Notes: generated by a model not told the origin, from the letters alone. Positions 32,291 to 44,788 are shown, counted from the first letter of the stretch. The stretch: DNA of 64,000 nucleotides from Colias croceus (GCF_905220415.1 NC_059550.1:10480501-10544500), one strand, 5' to 3'. Made by a program: numbers and translations.

Positions 32291-34440
32291 ATGAGAGTTT
32301 ATACTGTAAGTAGGAGATGCAGTGGCAGTGTTGTGATTTTTGTGAGAATAATTGAAATTGTATACAAGTTAGTCACGTGTGAAGTGTTAAGTGCCTCGAA
32401 GTTTTAGTGATAAAAAGCTTTATAATTGTGAAATCCATAAATGTGAAGCAATGTGCCGAGTTCTATAAGTAGTATTATAAATGGATGTTAGCAATTAACA
32501 TTATTGCTAGCAATAATTATAAACAGTTTTGATTCATAAACAATAGTCATACATTCGGTTTAGAACGTTTTTTGTTCGAACGATGAATTTGGAACGTTAA
32601 CACAGGCTGTAAAATAAAAATCTTACTTAGTGAATTATTAAAATAATATATCATGTTAAATTGTAATCAAAGTAAAATTATTATTGTAAAACATTGACTT
32701 TCTTTACAGATTGCGCTGATCTTGTGTGTTATCGCGTGTGTAACAGCAGATGTTGCACACATCAAAGCCACTAAAGCTAAGCTGCTTAGCCACATAGCCG
32801 GCAAACACCACAAGAGGGGTATTCTATCTCATGTGCCGCCATACAAACTGGGCCATGACATTCCTCTGGTCACTCACTCGGTAGTCAAGCCTGTCATCGT
32901 CAACTACCCGCCAACAGCAGCAGTGGCGACGGTTAAAGTGCCGCTAACAAATCCTTTAGTACCTAGATACCCAGTGCCAGTCGGCCATAAGGTGCCCGGT
33001 CTGCCTCATCCGCATTACGCATTGAGGTTCCCTCATACAAAGTATTACGTAAAGCCTGATCATCACTTCCATCATCATCATCACCATGTGCAACCGAAAC
33101 CAATACTACCAGTAGTGCACGCTATAGCCCCGGCCGCGCCTCCTCCTCCTGTCGTTCACGCCGCCCCAGTCGCACCTGCTGTCCCTGTCCCTCAACCGAC
33201 AGCGACATTAGCGCAACATATTCCAGCGCCACCACCAGTAATATTTCCATCCCCCATTCTCCCAGCACAAGCTGCCCCAATTCCTCCACCGCCAGTACAT
33301 GTCTTTCCACACAGTAATTTTCTAAAACCTCTTCTGCCTGCTGCAACTATACCATTAGCTCCCGCAGCCGTGTTGCCCCCTCCATTATTCCGAGGACCTC
33401 AGCAGTATGTTATACGTCCGGGCGGAGCAGTGCAAACATCATACTTCGCGACGTACCCAAGATATCCGTTTATAAACAGCTACCAAGCTCCAATCTATCC
33501 TCTTCCTAACGCGTTTAATGGTGTACAATCAATTCATCAATTAATGCAACCTCACAACCCGCACTTCCACGTTCTGCCCCAAGCGGCTCCACATGAAGGA
33601 TCGGTGGAGCATCATCATAACGTTTTACTCGAACAGACGCCGACATTAATTCAGCCAACGCATGAACCACAGCCAGCAGTTCATTTACATCCGACGCAGG
33701 AGACTTTTGCACAACCCACTTTTAATGTACAACCCGTACAACCAACACAACTTATTCCTCAGCCATCGGTCCACTTACAACCTACACAACCTACGATACC
33801 TGTAGAGCACGACGGATGGTCTCCTGTTCCTGCGCAACCGCAAGACACCGCACACCATGACGTTCACTACCCGCAACAACATCATTTCGTTCAAGAACAA
33901 GCACCACAGGTATACGAGCACCACGACGACCAATATCACGACTTCCAGCACCAAATACAGCAGCACATCCAACAACAAATAGAACAGGCACAATACGAGC
34001 AGAGCCTGAACAACCAGCACCAGTTGAACCACGAGTACGGCACGCCACAGCCTGCACAAGAATACGGACAGCCGAATCAGTATCAAGTCCACGATTTTAC
34101 CCAACAAGCACACGACTTCGCACAGCAAGCGCAGGATTTTGCCCATAATGTGCACGACTTTTCTCAAGGCCATGACTTTTCCCAAAACGGTCAAGACTTT
34201 TCACACACCGGACAAGACTTTTCCCACAACGGTCAAGATTTTTCCCAACATGGTCAGCAGTATCCTCAACAGCAATTTAGTCAGAACGACTTCAACGTAG
34301 CCCAACCAGGGCAAGAGTATGGTGTACCGCAGCAAGGCGCGGAGGGTCGCAACGCGGAAGACGAGGGCGCGCAGTTTCACAACCACATCCCCCTCGCTCT
34401 GCAGCCGCCTATCGACAGGCCTCTAGACCATTTCCAATAA
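32291..34440 (+). CDS. secreted His/Pro/Gln-rich structural protein (581 aa)
   Basis: Exon 1 (32291-32305) encodes MRVYT with the start context caccATGa. The donor is ACT|GTAAGT. Exon 2 runs 32710-34440 after a TTTCTTTACAG acceptor, phase 0. Together they give a signal peptide (MRVYTIALILCVIACVTA). The mature protein has a His cluster (HHHHHH) near residue 120, Pro/Ala/Val-rich stretches, Gln/His-rich segments, and near the C-terminus a set of repeats built on (H)DFSQ/GQDFSHNG. It lacks cysteines and any enzyme motif. The tiny first exon inside the signal peptide and the low-complexity repeats are typical of insect cuticle or other extracellular-matrix proteins. No chitin-binding Rebers-Riddiford motif was recognised, so I keep the function general. 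Confidence 0.8.
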
Positions 34441-35245
34441 TTATCATCTAATTGTATAGATTATAACTTATGAAATGGACGCTGGGGCCGCCCGTTGGCA
34501 CATGACGGAAGCTTAGCGTTTTCGCATTTAGTTCTAGAAGCATTTATATGTTATTACTACCTCGTCGAAAGCATGTGATACAAGTTTGATAATAATGGTT
34601 CGGAAAGTGAAATTAAAATTTTAAAATTTATGAGGCTTGGTTGGAATAACATTTTTTACAAATATTTTATGAAATGTGTTAACTTGTAAATATAATAATT
34701 AGCTTTAAAAATAACAGTAGGTTAGTTTTTTATATTTTCTACATCACTTCACGATAGATGTAATTGTTGCCTTTTTATTATTTTTATAATTTTTTATGTT
34801 GTTTTACACTAAGTCTATTTATTTATTGTGAAATAAATCACTAAATAATAATGTAAATCTTTTCTTTTTCTATCTAGTACCTTTACCTAACTACCTACAA
34901 CAGAATGTAGTAAAAATGCGACATATAGATTGAGCAATTGTTTGAATAAAAACATTTGCAAAAACCTCAATCACATGTAATTAAATAAATAAGTACAAAC
35001 AAATTCAACGTTTTCCAGTATTTGTCATTGAACAAAAACTATATATAATAATATAAAAACAAAGTAATGTAATCTATATAAAATCTAAATTGCCTTTGTA
35101 AGTTACATTGATTTTGTGACATTCACAAATAATTGGCCAACGACATGAATATGGGCCACACGTGCATTCTCAGCGAGTATAAGTTTCAACCAACATTTTA
35201 CAGTATACTAGATTTCGTGTTTGTTCCAGGAGGTACTTAACTGCA
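34441..35245. other. 3' UTR and intergenic stretch
   Basis: An AATAAA near 34832 probably ends the transcript of the 32291 gene. After it no gene or clear repeat is visible until the LINE. Confidence 0.45.
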
Positions 35246-35302
35246 TTTTTTTTTTTTTTTTTTTTTATTTTTTATATAAGCGGAGGCAACAGAGCAGACG
35301 CG

Positions 35303-35860
35303 TCACCTGATGGAAAGTGTACTGCGTCGCCCATACGCACCAGCAATGCTAGGGACATTATCAGTGCGTTGCCGGCCTTTAAGATAGGAGTACGCTCTTT
35401 TCTTGAAGGTCCCTAAGTCGTAACCGTTTGGAAACACCGCATGAGGAAGTTCATTCCATAAGTTTGTTGTGCGCGGAAAGAAGCTTCTTTTGAAGCGCGC
35501 AGTCGTCGACCGCCAAGAATCAAGGTGGTGTGGGTGGTATTTGAGTTTGTGACGTGCGGTACGATGATGGAACTCAGCGGCAGGTATTGTTCCAAACAGC
35601 TCCTCAGAGCACTCCCCATTGTAGATGCGATAGAAAACGCACAGTGAAGCGACGTCTCTTCGCAGCGCCAAAGTATCAAGCCGATCGGTAAGACTTGGCT
35701 CGTTAACGAGTCGTACTGCTCTCCTTTGTATACGGTCAAATGGAAGGAGGTGTTGTTGGGGTGCCCCGGCCCAGATGTGGGAGCAGTATTCCATGTGCGG
35801 CCTGACTTGCGCCTTATAAAGCATAAGGCGGTGGTGCGACGTGAAATACTGCCCCGCTCG
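35303..35860 (-). CDS. LINE ORF2, separated C-terminal part
   Basis: From about residue RAGQYF the frame encodes YKAQVRPHMEYCSHIWAG, RIQRRAVRLV, LALRRDVASLCVFYRIYN and ends FKKRAYSYLKG..., the C-terminal domain found in this LINE group. It is the missing end of the frame at 37605-40151, displaced by the inner insertion. Confidence 0.85.
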   Translation of the reverse strand, partial: RAGQYFTSHHRLMLYKAQVRPHMEYCSHIWAGAPQQHLLPFDRIQRRAVRLVNEPSLTDRLDTLALRRDVASLCVFYRIYNGECSEELFGTIPAAEFHHRTARHKLKYHPHHLDSWRSTTARFKRSFFPRTTNLWNELPHAVFPNGYDLGTFKKRAYSYLKGRQRTDNVPSIAGAYGRRSTLSIR

Positions 35861-37602
35861 ACAGAGCAATTCGCTTCCAATTCCACCTTGGACGATGGGG
35901 GAAAGGTACCGCCTACCATCTCGCGGTGCCAGTACTTTATGTCCGATGTGCGCTTTACACAAAGTAAAGTGCGAAAAGTACTTTTCTCTCTAGACACCCA
36001 TAAAGCGAGTGGCCCGGATGGTATCCCTGCAATTGTCTTGAGAACGTGTGCTCCAGAATTGGCTCCTGTTTTTTCGCACTTGTTTCAACACTCCTATGAT
36101 GTCGGCATTGCCCCTGCTTCGTGGAAAACCGCCGCAGTGCACCCGATCCCTAAGAAAGGCGATCAATCGGACCCCTCTAACTACAGGCCCATTGCTATTA
36201 CCTCTTTGCTCTCAAAAGTCATGGAAAGCATAATCAACCGTCAGCTCTTAGGTTACCTAGAGGAGAACCAGCTGATCAGTGACCATCAGTATGGCTTTCG
36301 CCATGGACGATCAGCTGGTGATCTCTTGGCCTTTCTGACTCACCGATGGGCTGCGGCTATTGAGAGTAAAGGGGAGGCACTAGCCGTTAGTCTTGACGTC
36401 GCAAAAGCCTTTGATCGGGTGTGGCACCGGGCTCTCCTTTCGAAGCTTACATCATATGGACTCCCCGAGAAGTTACGCACATGGATAGCCAGCTTTCTTG
36501 CAGCACGAAATATTCGGGTCGTGGTCGATGGATCGAGCTCGGATCTTATGCCTGTGAACGCTGGCGTCCCCCAAGGCTGTGTTCTTTCACCCACACTATT
36601 CCTTCTGCATATCAATGACATGTTACAAATTAGTAACATTCATTGCTATGCAGATGATAGTACTGGAGACGCCTCTTACACTGGCCATGCTAACTTCTCG
36701 CAAGAAATTGTCGATGAGTGCAGAAACACTCTTGCGTTGAAAATTGAAACTCTTTTGGGAGAAGTTTCAGAGTGGGGTCGTCAAAACCTCGTCGAGTTTA
36801 ACCCCGCTAAGACGCAACTATGTGCTTTTACGGCCAAAAAAAAGCCATTTGAATCAGCTCCCCTCTTTTTGAACACTCCCCTCAGCGTCAAGCCTAGCAT
36901 CGCAATTCTTGGCGTCAATGTTTCTAACGATGTTCAGTTTCGCGATCATTTGGAAGGTAAAGCTTCTCTAGCTTCTAAAAAACTGGGCGTCCTTAATAGA
37001 GCGAAGCAGTACTTCAGGCCTGACCATCTTCTTTTACTTTATAAAGCTCAGATACGGCCACACATGGAGTACTGCTCACATCTCTGGGCTGGTGCCCCGT
37101 TTTACCAACTCCTTCCACTTGATCGCGTACAACGTAGAGCAGTTAGAATGATTGGCGACCCAAGACTTAGCGATCGGCTTGACCCTCTTGCTTTGCGAAG
37201 GGACATTGCCTCGCTGTGTGTCTTCTATCGCATATACCATGGGGAGTGTTCAAATGAGCTATTCGAGCTCATACCTGCTGCGGAATTCCACCACCGCACC
37301 GCCCGCCATAAAGCCAACTTCCATGCACATCATTTGGACCGCTGGCGAACGAGTACCGTACGCTTCTCGCGACACTTTTTTCCACGTACCACCACCCTGT
37401 GGAACAGTCTACCAAGTTCGGTATTTCCGCACATGTATGACATAGACTTATTTAAAAAGAGAGCCTACACCCACCTTCGAAAGTCGGTAACAGCCTCACA
37501 AAGGTAACTTTGTGAGTGCTCATGGGCGGTGGTGATCACCTCACTAGGTGACCCACCTGCTCCGTTACCCGCTCTATTATAAAAAAAAAAAAAAAAAAAA
37601 AA
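35856..37602 (+). mobile_element. 5'-truncated LINE inserted into the older LINE
   Basis: It begins in the reverse transcriptase region and ends with a run of about 22 A (37580-37602) after a short non-coding tail. Its protein resembles the host LINE closely but not identically, so it is a different subfamily. 5' truncation and a poly-A end are the normal outcome of target-primed insertion. I could not define a clean target duplication. Confidence 0.85.
35863..37507 (+). CDS. reverse transcriptase of the truncated inner LINE
   Basis: The frame is open from the truncation point: NSTLDDGGKVPPTIS, SGPDGIPAIVLRT, KGDQSDPSNYRPIA, LDVAKAFDRVWH, VNAGVPQGCVLSPTLF and catalytic YADD. The C-terminal domain YKAQIRPHMEYCSHLWAG follows, with a stop at 37507. 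The endonuclease is absent. An apparent upstream extension to 35726 reads through host LINE sequence on the opposite strand and is not part of the protein. Confidence 0.8.
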
Positions 37603-37604
37603 AG

Positions 37605-40151
37605 CACACCAAGTTTCTGTGAAGCCAATTTGGCTTTTCCTTCCAGATGACAGGAGAACTGTACGCTACTCGAGATTTCGAGACCAAGAATACCGATACT
37701 AGCTGTGGCAGAGAGAGGAATACCCTGAAAACGAGGAGTTACGACAAAGGGAAGTTTTTTTGCGGTGAACGCGCAGACCTGTGTCTTCTTAGGGTTGAAT
37801 TGGACTAAATTACGTCGGCCCCAGTTAGATACCTCTTCTAAGGAGGTTTCTATTGAAGACACGAGGTTGTTCCGGCACTCAATGACGCGGTCCTGAGAAA
37901 TATTGCTGTGGCCGGTGTATATTGCATCACCAGTACTGTCGTCTGCATAGCAATGAATGCTGCCGTCTAGCAGCATATCATTGATATGCAGAAGAAACAG
38001 AGTGGGAGACAGAACGCAGGCTTGTGGGACGCCAGCATTCACAGGCTTAGGATCCGAGCATGAACCGTCGACAACGACACTCATGCTACGCTCTGTGAGA
38101 AAACTGGCAACCCACTGGCAAAATTTCTCAGGAAGCCCGTAGGAAGGAAGCTTCGCAAGAAGCGCTTTGTGCCATACCCGATCGAAAGCTTTCGCTATGT
38201 CCAAGCTGACAGCTAAGCCTTCCCCCTTGCTCTCAATCGCTGACGCCCACCGGTGAGTTAAATATACCAGAAGATCACCAGCTGACCGGCCTCGACGGAA
38301 ACCGTACTGTCGGTCACTAATCAGCTGGCGCTCTTCCAGATATTTTAGCACCTGGCGATTGATAATCGTTTCCATTATCTTGGAGAGCAAGGAAGTGATG
38401 GCTATGGGTCGATAGTTGGACGGATCCGAGCGATCGCCTTTTTTCGGGATAGGATGCACTAAAGCTGTCTTCCATGTGTTCGGGACGACGCCTCTGGAAT
38501 AGGAGTGCCGGAAAAGACGCGTGAGAACCGGCACCAACTCAGGTGCACACATCTTCAACACAATAGGAGGAATACCGTCGGGACCACTCGACTTATGGAT
38601 GTCTAGAGCGAAAAGTGCTTTACGCACAGCGCTCTGGGTGAACTTGATGTCCGGCATTGAGCCCTTGTACCGTGGGATGGTAGGAGGTGCTTTCCCCATG
38701 TCATCCAAAGTCGAGTTAGCGGCAAAAAGGGAGCTAAGTAGGTCAGCTTTCTCTTTTGCCGTGTGGGCCAACAGGTCATTCTCCATGCGTAGAGATGGCA
38801 ATGAAGGACGACAAAAGTTTCCTTGCACAGCTTTGGCGAGTGCCCAAAAGGCTCGTGTTCCCGAAGGAAGTCGGGCGAGTTTCTCGCCAAGCTTTGCGAT
38901 ATGCTCAGACTTAGCTCTTGCAATAGCTCTTTTGAAAGACCTAGAGGCCGAGTTTAGTTCTCTCTTAAGAGTACGGGCGTCTGGATCACTAGACACAAGG
39001 GCATTGGCCCAGGCTTGGTAACAATCCCGTTTTCGGCGTGATGCCGTTTTACAAGAGTGACCAAACCAGGGCTGGGACTTGCCACCGATGGGAACAACGG
39101 AGTTTGGAATGAACAATTCCATTCCCTGAAGTATCACATCAGCAACAGAGTCAGCACAGGTGCTAGGATCTTCTGCCGAGAAACAAACACGGCCCCAGGG
39201 ATAAGATGAAAAGAAGGTGCGCATCTCATCCCAGTCTGCTGACTTGTAGTGCCAAACGCGACGGCGGCCACCACTCAGTAGCCGTGTAAAGCGCAAGATT
39301 GGCACTTCGCTCCGTACGAGGCAGTGGTCAGACGAGCCTAAAGGGGCATCAACATTGACCTGATAGCCATCCGGATGGGAAGTCAGCAGAAGGTCCAACA
39401 GGGAAGGCGTATGGTCCTCAACATCGGGAATTCGCGTGGGCGATGCTACCAGTTGAGTAAGACCATAGGCAAGGGCAAGGTCGTAAACAGATTTCCCCGC
39501 GTGGTCTGTTGTGCGCGACTTGAGCCATTCTATATGGTGCGCATTGAAGTCACCAAGGACCACGATTTCCGCTGAAGGAATCTGATTGAGCATATTGTCA
39601 GCCGTCAATTGTATGTGATCGATGAGTCGGTCGGTTTCGTCATTACCGCTATGGGATCTGTATAGGCACGCATAGACGCGAGGGTGGTCGTCGCAGTCCA
39701 CACGTAACCAAAGGATGGATAGATCCCTACCTTCAAGACAAGCGAGGCGTCGAAAGCAGATATCATTCCGGATAAAAGCGCAGACACCAGCGCGAGGAAT
39801 AAAATTGTGCTCCAGGGTAAATCCTGGGTAATTCAGATAAGATGTGTCGGAAGGGGAAGATATCTGCGTTTCGGTTAAGAAGAGCAAGGCCGGATTCGCC
39901 GTCTCAAGGTGGTAGTGGACGGCATTGATGTTCGAGTGTAAGCCCCTAATGTTGCAGAAATTCACGCAGTGCGTGGAAGGGGTTGCGCTGATCTTTTTGC
40001 TCTTGTTGCCTCGGGTTTGAGAAACGAGCGGGATTTTGCCCTCCCCAGAATACGTAGGGCAGCCTGAACAAAGATGCTCAGGGAGGGATTCTCCAGCACC
40101 AGTAGTGTTGGTACCCTCCTGGGGTAATAGTTCTTTAAATTCCGCTGCCAT
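37605..40151 (-). CDS. LINE ORF2: AP endonuclease and reverse transcriptase (5' and middle part)
   Basis: I chose the ATG at 40151 (MAAEFKELLPQEG). Endonuclease motifs in order: NFCNIRGLHSN, FLTETQ, VVLGDFNAHH and SDHCLV. Reverse transcriptase motifs follow: SGPDGIPPIVL, KGDRSDPSNYRPIA, LDIAKAFDRVWH, VNAGVPQACVLSPTLF and the catalytic YADD in HCYADDST. The frame is open throughout and stops matching at KLASQKLGVL, where translation runs into the other element's poly-A as a run of Phe. The enzyme would nick target DNA and copy LINE RNA into it. The position-specific VPQA (usually VPQG) is a small oddity. Confidence 0.88.
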
Positions 40152-40470
40152 AGTATGAAAAGGGAAGGGGGGGGGGATTGGGCATCCGGTGTAACCCACT
40201 CACCTATGCGAAACGCTAAAAAAGCTTTACGCCGGTTTCCTGTGGGTTAGTGGTACTGCCCCGGACGGACTACGGCCCAATTTGTGCTGCACAGGATGTT
40301 CAAAAGAGAACATCTTACGCATCTGTAGTCCTACCACTCTAAAATGTCGCCAGAGCCTCGTCCGTTGATCAGCAGGGTGCACCACGAGCAGGTGAGGTTG
40401 GCTTTGGCCGTTGGATGGTATACGGCCATTACACCCCAAATTAGAAATATCAGACCATAACATGCAGAGA

Positions 40471-41355
40471 TAGAAAGGTTTAATGTGCAATATATATTAT
40501 ATAAGTCATTTAGATAGTATATACCATGTATGATAGGCATTAAGTACTCATATTTTTTTATAATTATTAAGTTTACATAGAGTTACACATACAAAAAAAC
40601 GGAAGGGAAAAAAGAGGATGCGAGAAAACGCAACTCAGGAACTCCGAATAGCATTTTTTTTTCATTCAACATTTAATCTTTGGCGTCAACAGCAAAATCT
40701 AAAGATGATTGCAGATCGACGACGAAGATAAAGATCAAAGTCACAAGGGTACATTAAATAGAGCATATAAATCCTTACTGACCATATTTGTGATTCAATT
40801 CAAACTTTAAATCACAGCCACAGCGCTAGCTTGTACAAAAACTAGTACATAGATATCTGTTTACAAAATACGAAGTGTAGCAGTGTTTTTCCACTCCATT
40901 GCAGGTTTCATTGCATTAGGACATTAGGCCTTATACAGACACCTTAATATTTCACATCACTCGTTTCACAAACATTAAATTAAAAGGGAAATAAATATTG
41001 CTATCAAAACATATGTTTTCAATAAACTAAATAGGCATAATATCTCATTAAATAATTGAAGATTCATTAACGTAGTTAAATGATTGAATAAATAAGGTAA
41101 TTTCGACTTTATAATTAATATAATTATGAATTGCTTTCGCACCTATTCTTAACTAATTACAATTGAACAAATTAAAAATAACTTTTACTTAAACTGCATT
41201 ATGGTGATTATCATTATCTTAACGAGGTTTAAAGAACCCACTTAAAATTAGATATACCTTACCTTACTTATATTCTTCTAAAAATGTCAGTACGCAAATA
41301 GGAACAACTGTGATCACTTACTCAAATATTCGTTAAGGTTGATTGTATTTATAAT
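40471..41355. other. intergenic stretch
   Basis: AT-rich, with no gene and no clear repeat recognised. Confidence 0.4.
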
Positions 41356-41712
41356 ATGGAAAGTCTATATTCCCGTAGCGAGGAAACCTTGGCTCTAAAC
41401 TTTATATCGGGAACTCAGTTGGACCAACACATAAAAGCGCTGTTAGCGATATCAAAGAGAGTCTTGAAGTCACCTTTTATCCCGGCTGCTCTACGAACCC
41501 GACTTTTACTGCGAACTCTACAACTCTTGCGAAGAATAGAGCATAAAAATAATTTATTGGATACGGTTTTTGTGACAATAGTGTCGCATCCAGAGTGTGA
41601 GACTAAGAGCAGACTTTTAGGAGAGTTGTGGCAGCTGCCTTTAGAGAGCGAGTGGCTTTGTGACCAGTGTGGAAAACCCTTATATGACATCGATAGAGAC
41701 AGACTATTCTGA
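41356..41712 (+). CDS. small single-exon protein of unknown function (118 aa)
   Basis: The ATG at 41356 (MESLYSRSEETLALNF) is the first in the frame. The body is rich in Leu, Arg and Lys and looks helical (HIKALLAISKRVLKSP, LRTLQLLRRIEHK). Near the C-terminus is one CDQC pair (WLCDQCGKPLYD) that could be half of a zinc site. There is no signal peptide or membrane segment. Codon usage is more balanced than the surrounding AT-rich DNA, and AATAAA candidates follow within 220 bases (aataataaa at about 41799, and 41925). I do not recognise the family; a real intronless gene is more likely than chance. Confidence 0.6.
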   Translation: MESLYSRSEETLALNFISGTQLDQHIKALLAISKRVLKSPFIPAALRTRLLLRTLQLLRRIEHKNNLLDTVFVTIVSHPECETKSRLLGELWQLPLESEWLCDQCGKPLYDIDRDRLF

Positions 41713-43206
41713 GCTGATTGTAAAGCCTCAAATGTGAAGAAAGTGAATTATTTTAATCATGGACAGGTGTATTGGTTATTATTTTTTGTGTAAAAATAAT
41801 AAAAGTGTTGTTGGAACCAAAATACTATTTTTGTTTAATAGAGTGCATGCAATCAAGTCAGTTGTGAAGTGACAAGCTCCGCTTAATTATTTTGCACTGT
41901 TATTTACTCTTGTATAATAAACTCATGTTATTGTTAAATAAGAGAGTGAAATATTTATAATATACATGACGTACAAAACGAACCGAATTTACCGTAGAAA
42001 GTTCTTACCAAATTTCAAGTAAGTATTAATACATAAATTATTCTTACTCAAGCTGTAGAAATAAATTGAAATGATAAAATAAAAAGGGACCGAATGAATA
42101 AAAAATTAAATATTATCTTTTTATTATTATTTTAGTACTTTATACGAATATATACGTATATTATATTTATATATACCTTCAAAAACTATTCTTATCTTTA
42201 CGCCTATATCTTTTGAAGGAATCGAAAATGATATGAAATGAACAAAAATGAACTTTGGTGTGCATTTTATTACTTTAATCACAAGTAGAAACTGTATTTG
42301 AAACCTTTGTAAAGGTAATAGATTATATCACAAGCAGATAAATACGGTATAGGACACGATTCGGCGGCCACCAAAGGTTCACATTCGAACTGATATTTAC
42401 CGATTGCTTGACCTCAATTGTTAAAACATACAATCAACTAAAAATATAATTGAAAAACAGCAACATTCAGACCAAACAATAATCTAAGATTCATTCATGT
42501 ACTTCTAGAACTAGCTGTTCGCCCCGATCCCGTTCGGGTAGATGTACCTAAATTTTCACAATGTTAAACTTGTTTTCTTAATGAGCAATACAAAAAATTC
42601 ATGTAAATCCCTTCAGCCGTTTTAAAGTTATATATATATTATATATACTGTAATTAACTCTCCAACTCTGCTTTATAAACTTCATAATTCTGATATGATT
42701 TAATTCTGTATTTTACATAATGGCTCCTAGTGGAGTTTAAATTTGTTTTACCGTATTTCCATTTCCATTCACACTTTTTTGTAGGTAGGTATGATATATG
42801 GAGGCGGTCAATCTCGATTGCAACTAGGCTACTGCGCAGGAAATAAATTAAATCTAATGCAAAGGTATGCGCAAACACGAGGGTACTTCCTATTTCTAAA
42901 TACTTCTCATAAACCGAAGGAACGTAAGATCGAACTATGGAAACTAAAACTCAAACATATATTCTCCTTATAGACTTCTTAGCGCTTTTCAAAATATAGA
43001 AAAAAATAATTTACCACCGGTAAGAACCACCGCTCTTCAATGTAAAAAATGCTTTCCGGTGGACAAGTAACTCTAAGTAAACTCTTAATGCTTTTTTTTA
43101 ATCATATCAAAATCACTTTTTACATATTTCAAAACAATTAGCAAAAGAAAAAGTTAGCAACTGTTGAACTGCAAACGACATGAAGTTGTTATTGAAATTT
43201 GCAAAT
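41713..43206. other. intergenic stretch with Helitron debris
   Basis: No gene is supported. A degraded Helitron-like end (ctagctgttcgccccgatcc) lies at 42511, with a minus-strand body to about 42656. The short frames on both strands near 42650-42970 have no coding signs. Confidence 0.4.
42511..42656 (-). mobile_element. degraded Helitron-like fragment
   Basis: It opens on plus with CTAG and cgccccgatcccgttcggg, the complement of a Helitron-like 3' end, followed by aaaaaattcatgtaaatccc and a (TA) run. The 5' terminus is not recognisable. Confidence 0.4.
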
Positions 43207-43377
43207 CTTAATATATATAAATCTCGTGTCACAATGTTTGTCCTCAATGGACTCTTAAACCACTTAATCGATTATAATAAAATTTGCACACCATGTGCAG
43301 TTCGATCCAACTTGAGAGATAGGTTAAATCTCAAATCGTTTTAGAGAAAGCGGGCGAAGCCGCGGGCGGTTTGCTAG
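43207..43377 (+). mobile_element. Helitron-like element
   Basis: It starts tcttaatatatataaatctc and holds ttaaaccacttaatcgatta and gaaagcgggcgaagccgcgg. It ends CTAG before T. The body differs from families A to D while the 3' hairpin is shared. Confidence 0.55.
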
Positions 43378-43836
43378 TATTACTATAAAATTTTCTATCA
43401 CCCAGAAATCTATTACTAGCTTTCGGCGTGCGCTATTTTTTTGTGAAAATCGGTGCAACAGATTTTGCATTTATCGCGAAAATATAGTAGATACCATGTA
43501 GATACACACACTACAGACTTGTTTTGAGTCTCATCGCTCTACATATTCCCATTTCCCTGTAAAATTATTTTGTTTTTACTGTTTTCGTTGTATAACATTT
43601 GAAGAATAGAATAAATTGCATATTGATACATTAAATTGGGGTATTAAAATTAAAAAACATTATTTGGACATTGCTACAACTATTTCCTGCTAATTATTGG
43701 TTATGAGTGTATAATATGAAAGTATGTTAATAGACCATACATTTTCGCAAATGACAAATTATTGAGATCAGAAAGGTTTTAGTTAATTTTGCCAATCGTT
43801 GACCATTTGAGAGGGGTTAGGTCCGCTTAGGGCGCG
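43378..43836. other. upstream region of the 43928 gene
   Basis: AT-rich, with no coding sequence. Promoter-proximal elements may lie in the last 100 bases, which are G+C-richer (ttgagaggggttaggtccgc). Confidence 0.35.
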
Positions 43837-43843
43837 TATATAA
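43837..43843 (+). promoter_or_regulatory. TATA box of the 43928 gene
   Basis: TATATAA lies 85 bases before the start codon. Transcription would begin near 43865-43870, giving a short 5' UTR of about 60 bases, as in the neighbouring small secreted-protein genes. Confidence 0.7.
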
Positions 43844-43927
43844 GCACTAGGTCCCGCAGAACTAGTGTCTGTTAGATATCTAGCTCACTTGAAACCACTC
43901 AGTTTTATTTACTTTAAATTATTTAAA

Positions 43928-44695
43928 ATGAAAGCTATCGTGAGTATTTATTTTATATTTAATTCAATTTACAAAGTCTTTATTCTTAAATAAATTTGCT
44001 TCATAAACGTAATTAATTATTGAATTTAAAACTAAACAGTGGCAAAATTCTAACCCGCACTCTTTTAATGATAAAAATCGAATACAAACCCATAATATTA
44101 TTTTTGTTTGCTTAATTTAAATGAAATTTTCGAATTGCACATACTTATTCATTTATAGTAGGTATAAAATTGTTTTTTACGATTCGATAGAGTTTTTATA
44201 CGCTGATCGGAATATAAATAATATTAAGTATATAGTTATTGTAACATTTCGCGAAAAACATATTGTGTTTCAAAGTTAACCCTAATCCGTTAGGGTTTGT
44301 GCTCTAAAGTCTATTTAATATAAGTATCATGACAACCACGTTCTTATAAATATTTCCTCCACCAGGTGATTGTACTCCTGCTCGTAGCAGCCGTCTACGG
44401 CGCGGAGGAGAAGAAAGAGAAGCGTGGCCTGCTCGGGCTCGGCTACGGAGGGCTCGGCCACGGCCTGTACGGGGGCCACGGACTCGGCCTCTACGGGGGC
44501 CACGGGCTCGGCCTCTACGGGGGCCACAGCATCGGCTACTCCGCGCCCATCGTCAGCCACAGCGTGGCACTCCCGGCTCCCATCATAAGCCATAGCATCG
44601 CTGCCCCAGTGCTCGACCACGGCCTGTACGGCCACGGTATCTACGGCCATGGGCTCGGTGCTCCCCTCCTGGGACTCGGCCACGGCTGGCATTAG
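43928..44695 (+). CDS. glycine-rich cuticle-like secreted protein (113 aa)
   Basis: Exon 1 (43928-43939) encodes MKAI, with donor ATC|GTGAGT. Exon 2 is 44366-44695 after the acceptor CCTCCACCAG, phase 0. The joined start MKAIVIVLLLVAAVYG is a signal peptide. The mature part begins AEEKKEKR and then has three repeats of GLGLYGGHG type, a Ser/His/Ile/Val segment (SHSVALPAPIISHSIAAP) and a second GHGIYGHGLG stretch. Gly, His and Tyr dominate and there is no Cys. Such Gly/Tyr repeats are typical of structural proteins of insect cuticle. The KR at the end of the charged stretch could be a processing site. The very G+C-rich second exon stands out from its AT-rich flanks. Confidence 0.85.
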
Positions 44696-44788
44696 GGCCT
44701 ACGCCCCCGTATTCAAACACCTCGCACGAGCGAGCGATATGGTACAGGTTACCACGTCAGTGCCAAATTAGTATTGTGAGTTAAGGTC

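Larger units (their letters stand above)
35246..40470 (-). mobile_element. EN-RT LINE, split by another LINE
   Basis: The 3' end is at 35246 (a long T run on plus, a poly-A tail on minus). The coding part runs leftwards from 40151 to 37605, is interrupted by the plus-strand LINE, and continues at about 35860 with the reverse transcriptase C-terminal part. The join restores LGVL followed by RAGQYF, as in the related inner copy. A 5' region with no clear gag-like frame extends to about 40470, so the 5' limit is approximate. The order of AP endonuclease then reverse transcriptase fits the Jockey/R1-related non-LTR elements. Confidence 0.85.

Noticed and set aside
35726..35862. N-terminal extension of the inner LINE protein
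   Set aside because: These codons read the antisense strand of the host LINE. The match to LINE protein begins only at about 35863.
41184..41200. Target duplication of the outer LINE (similarity of acttaaactgca to acttaactgca beside 35246)
   Set aside because: The match is short and imperfect, and the 700 bases between it and the LINE coding end do not look like LINE sequence.
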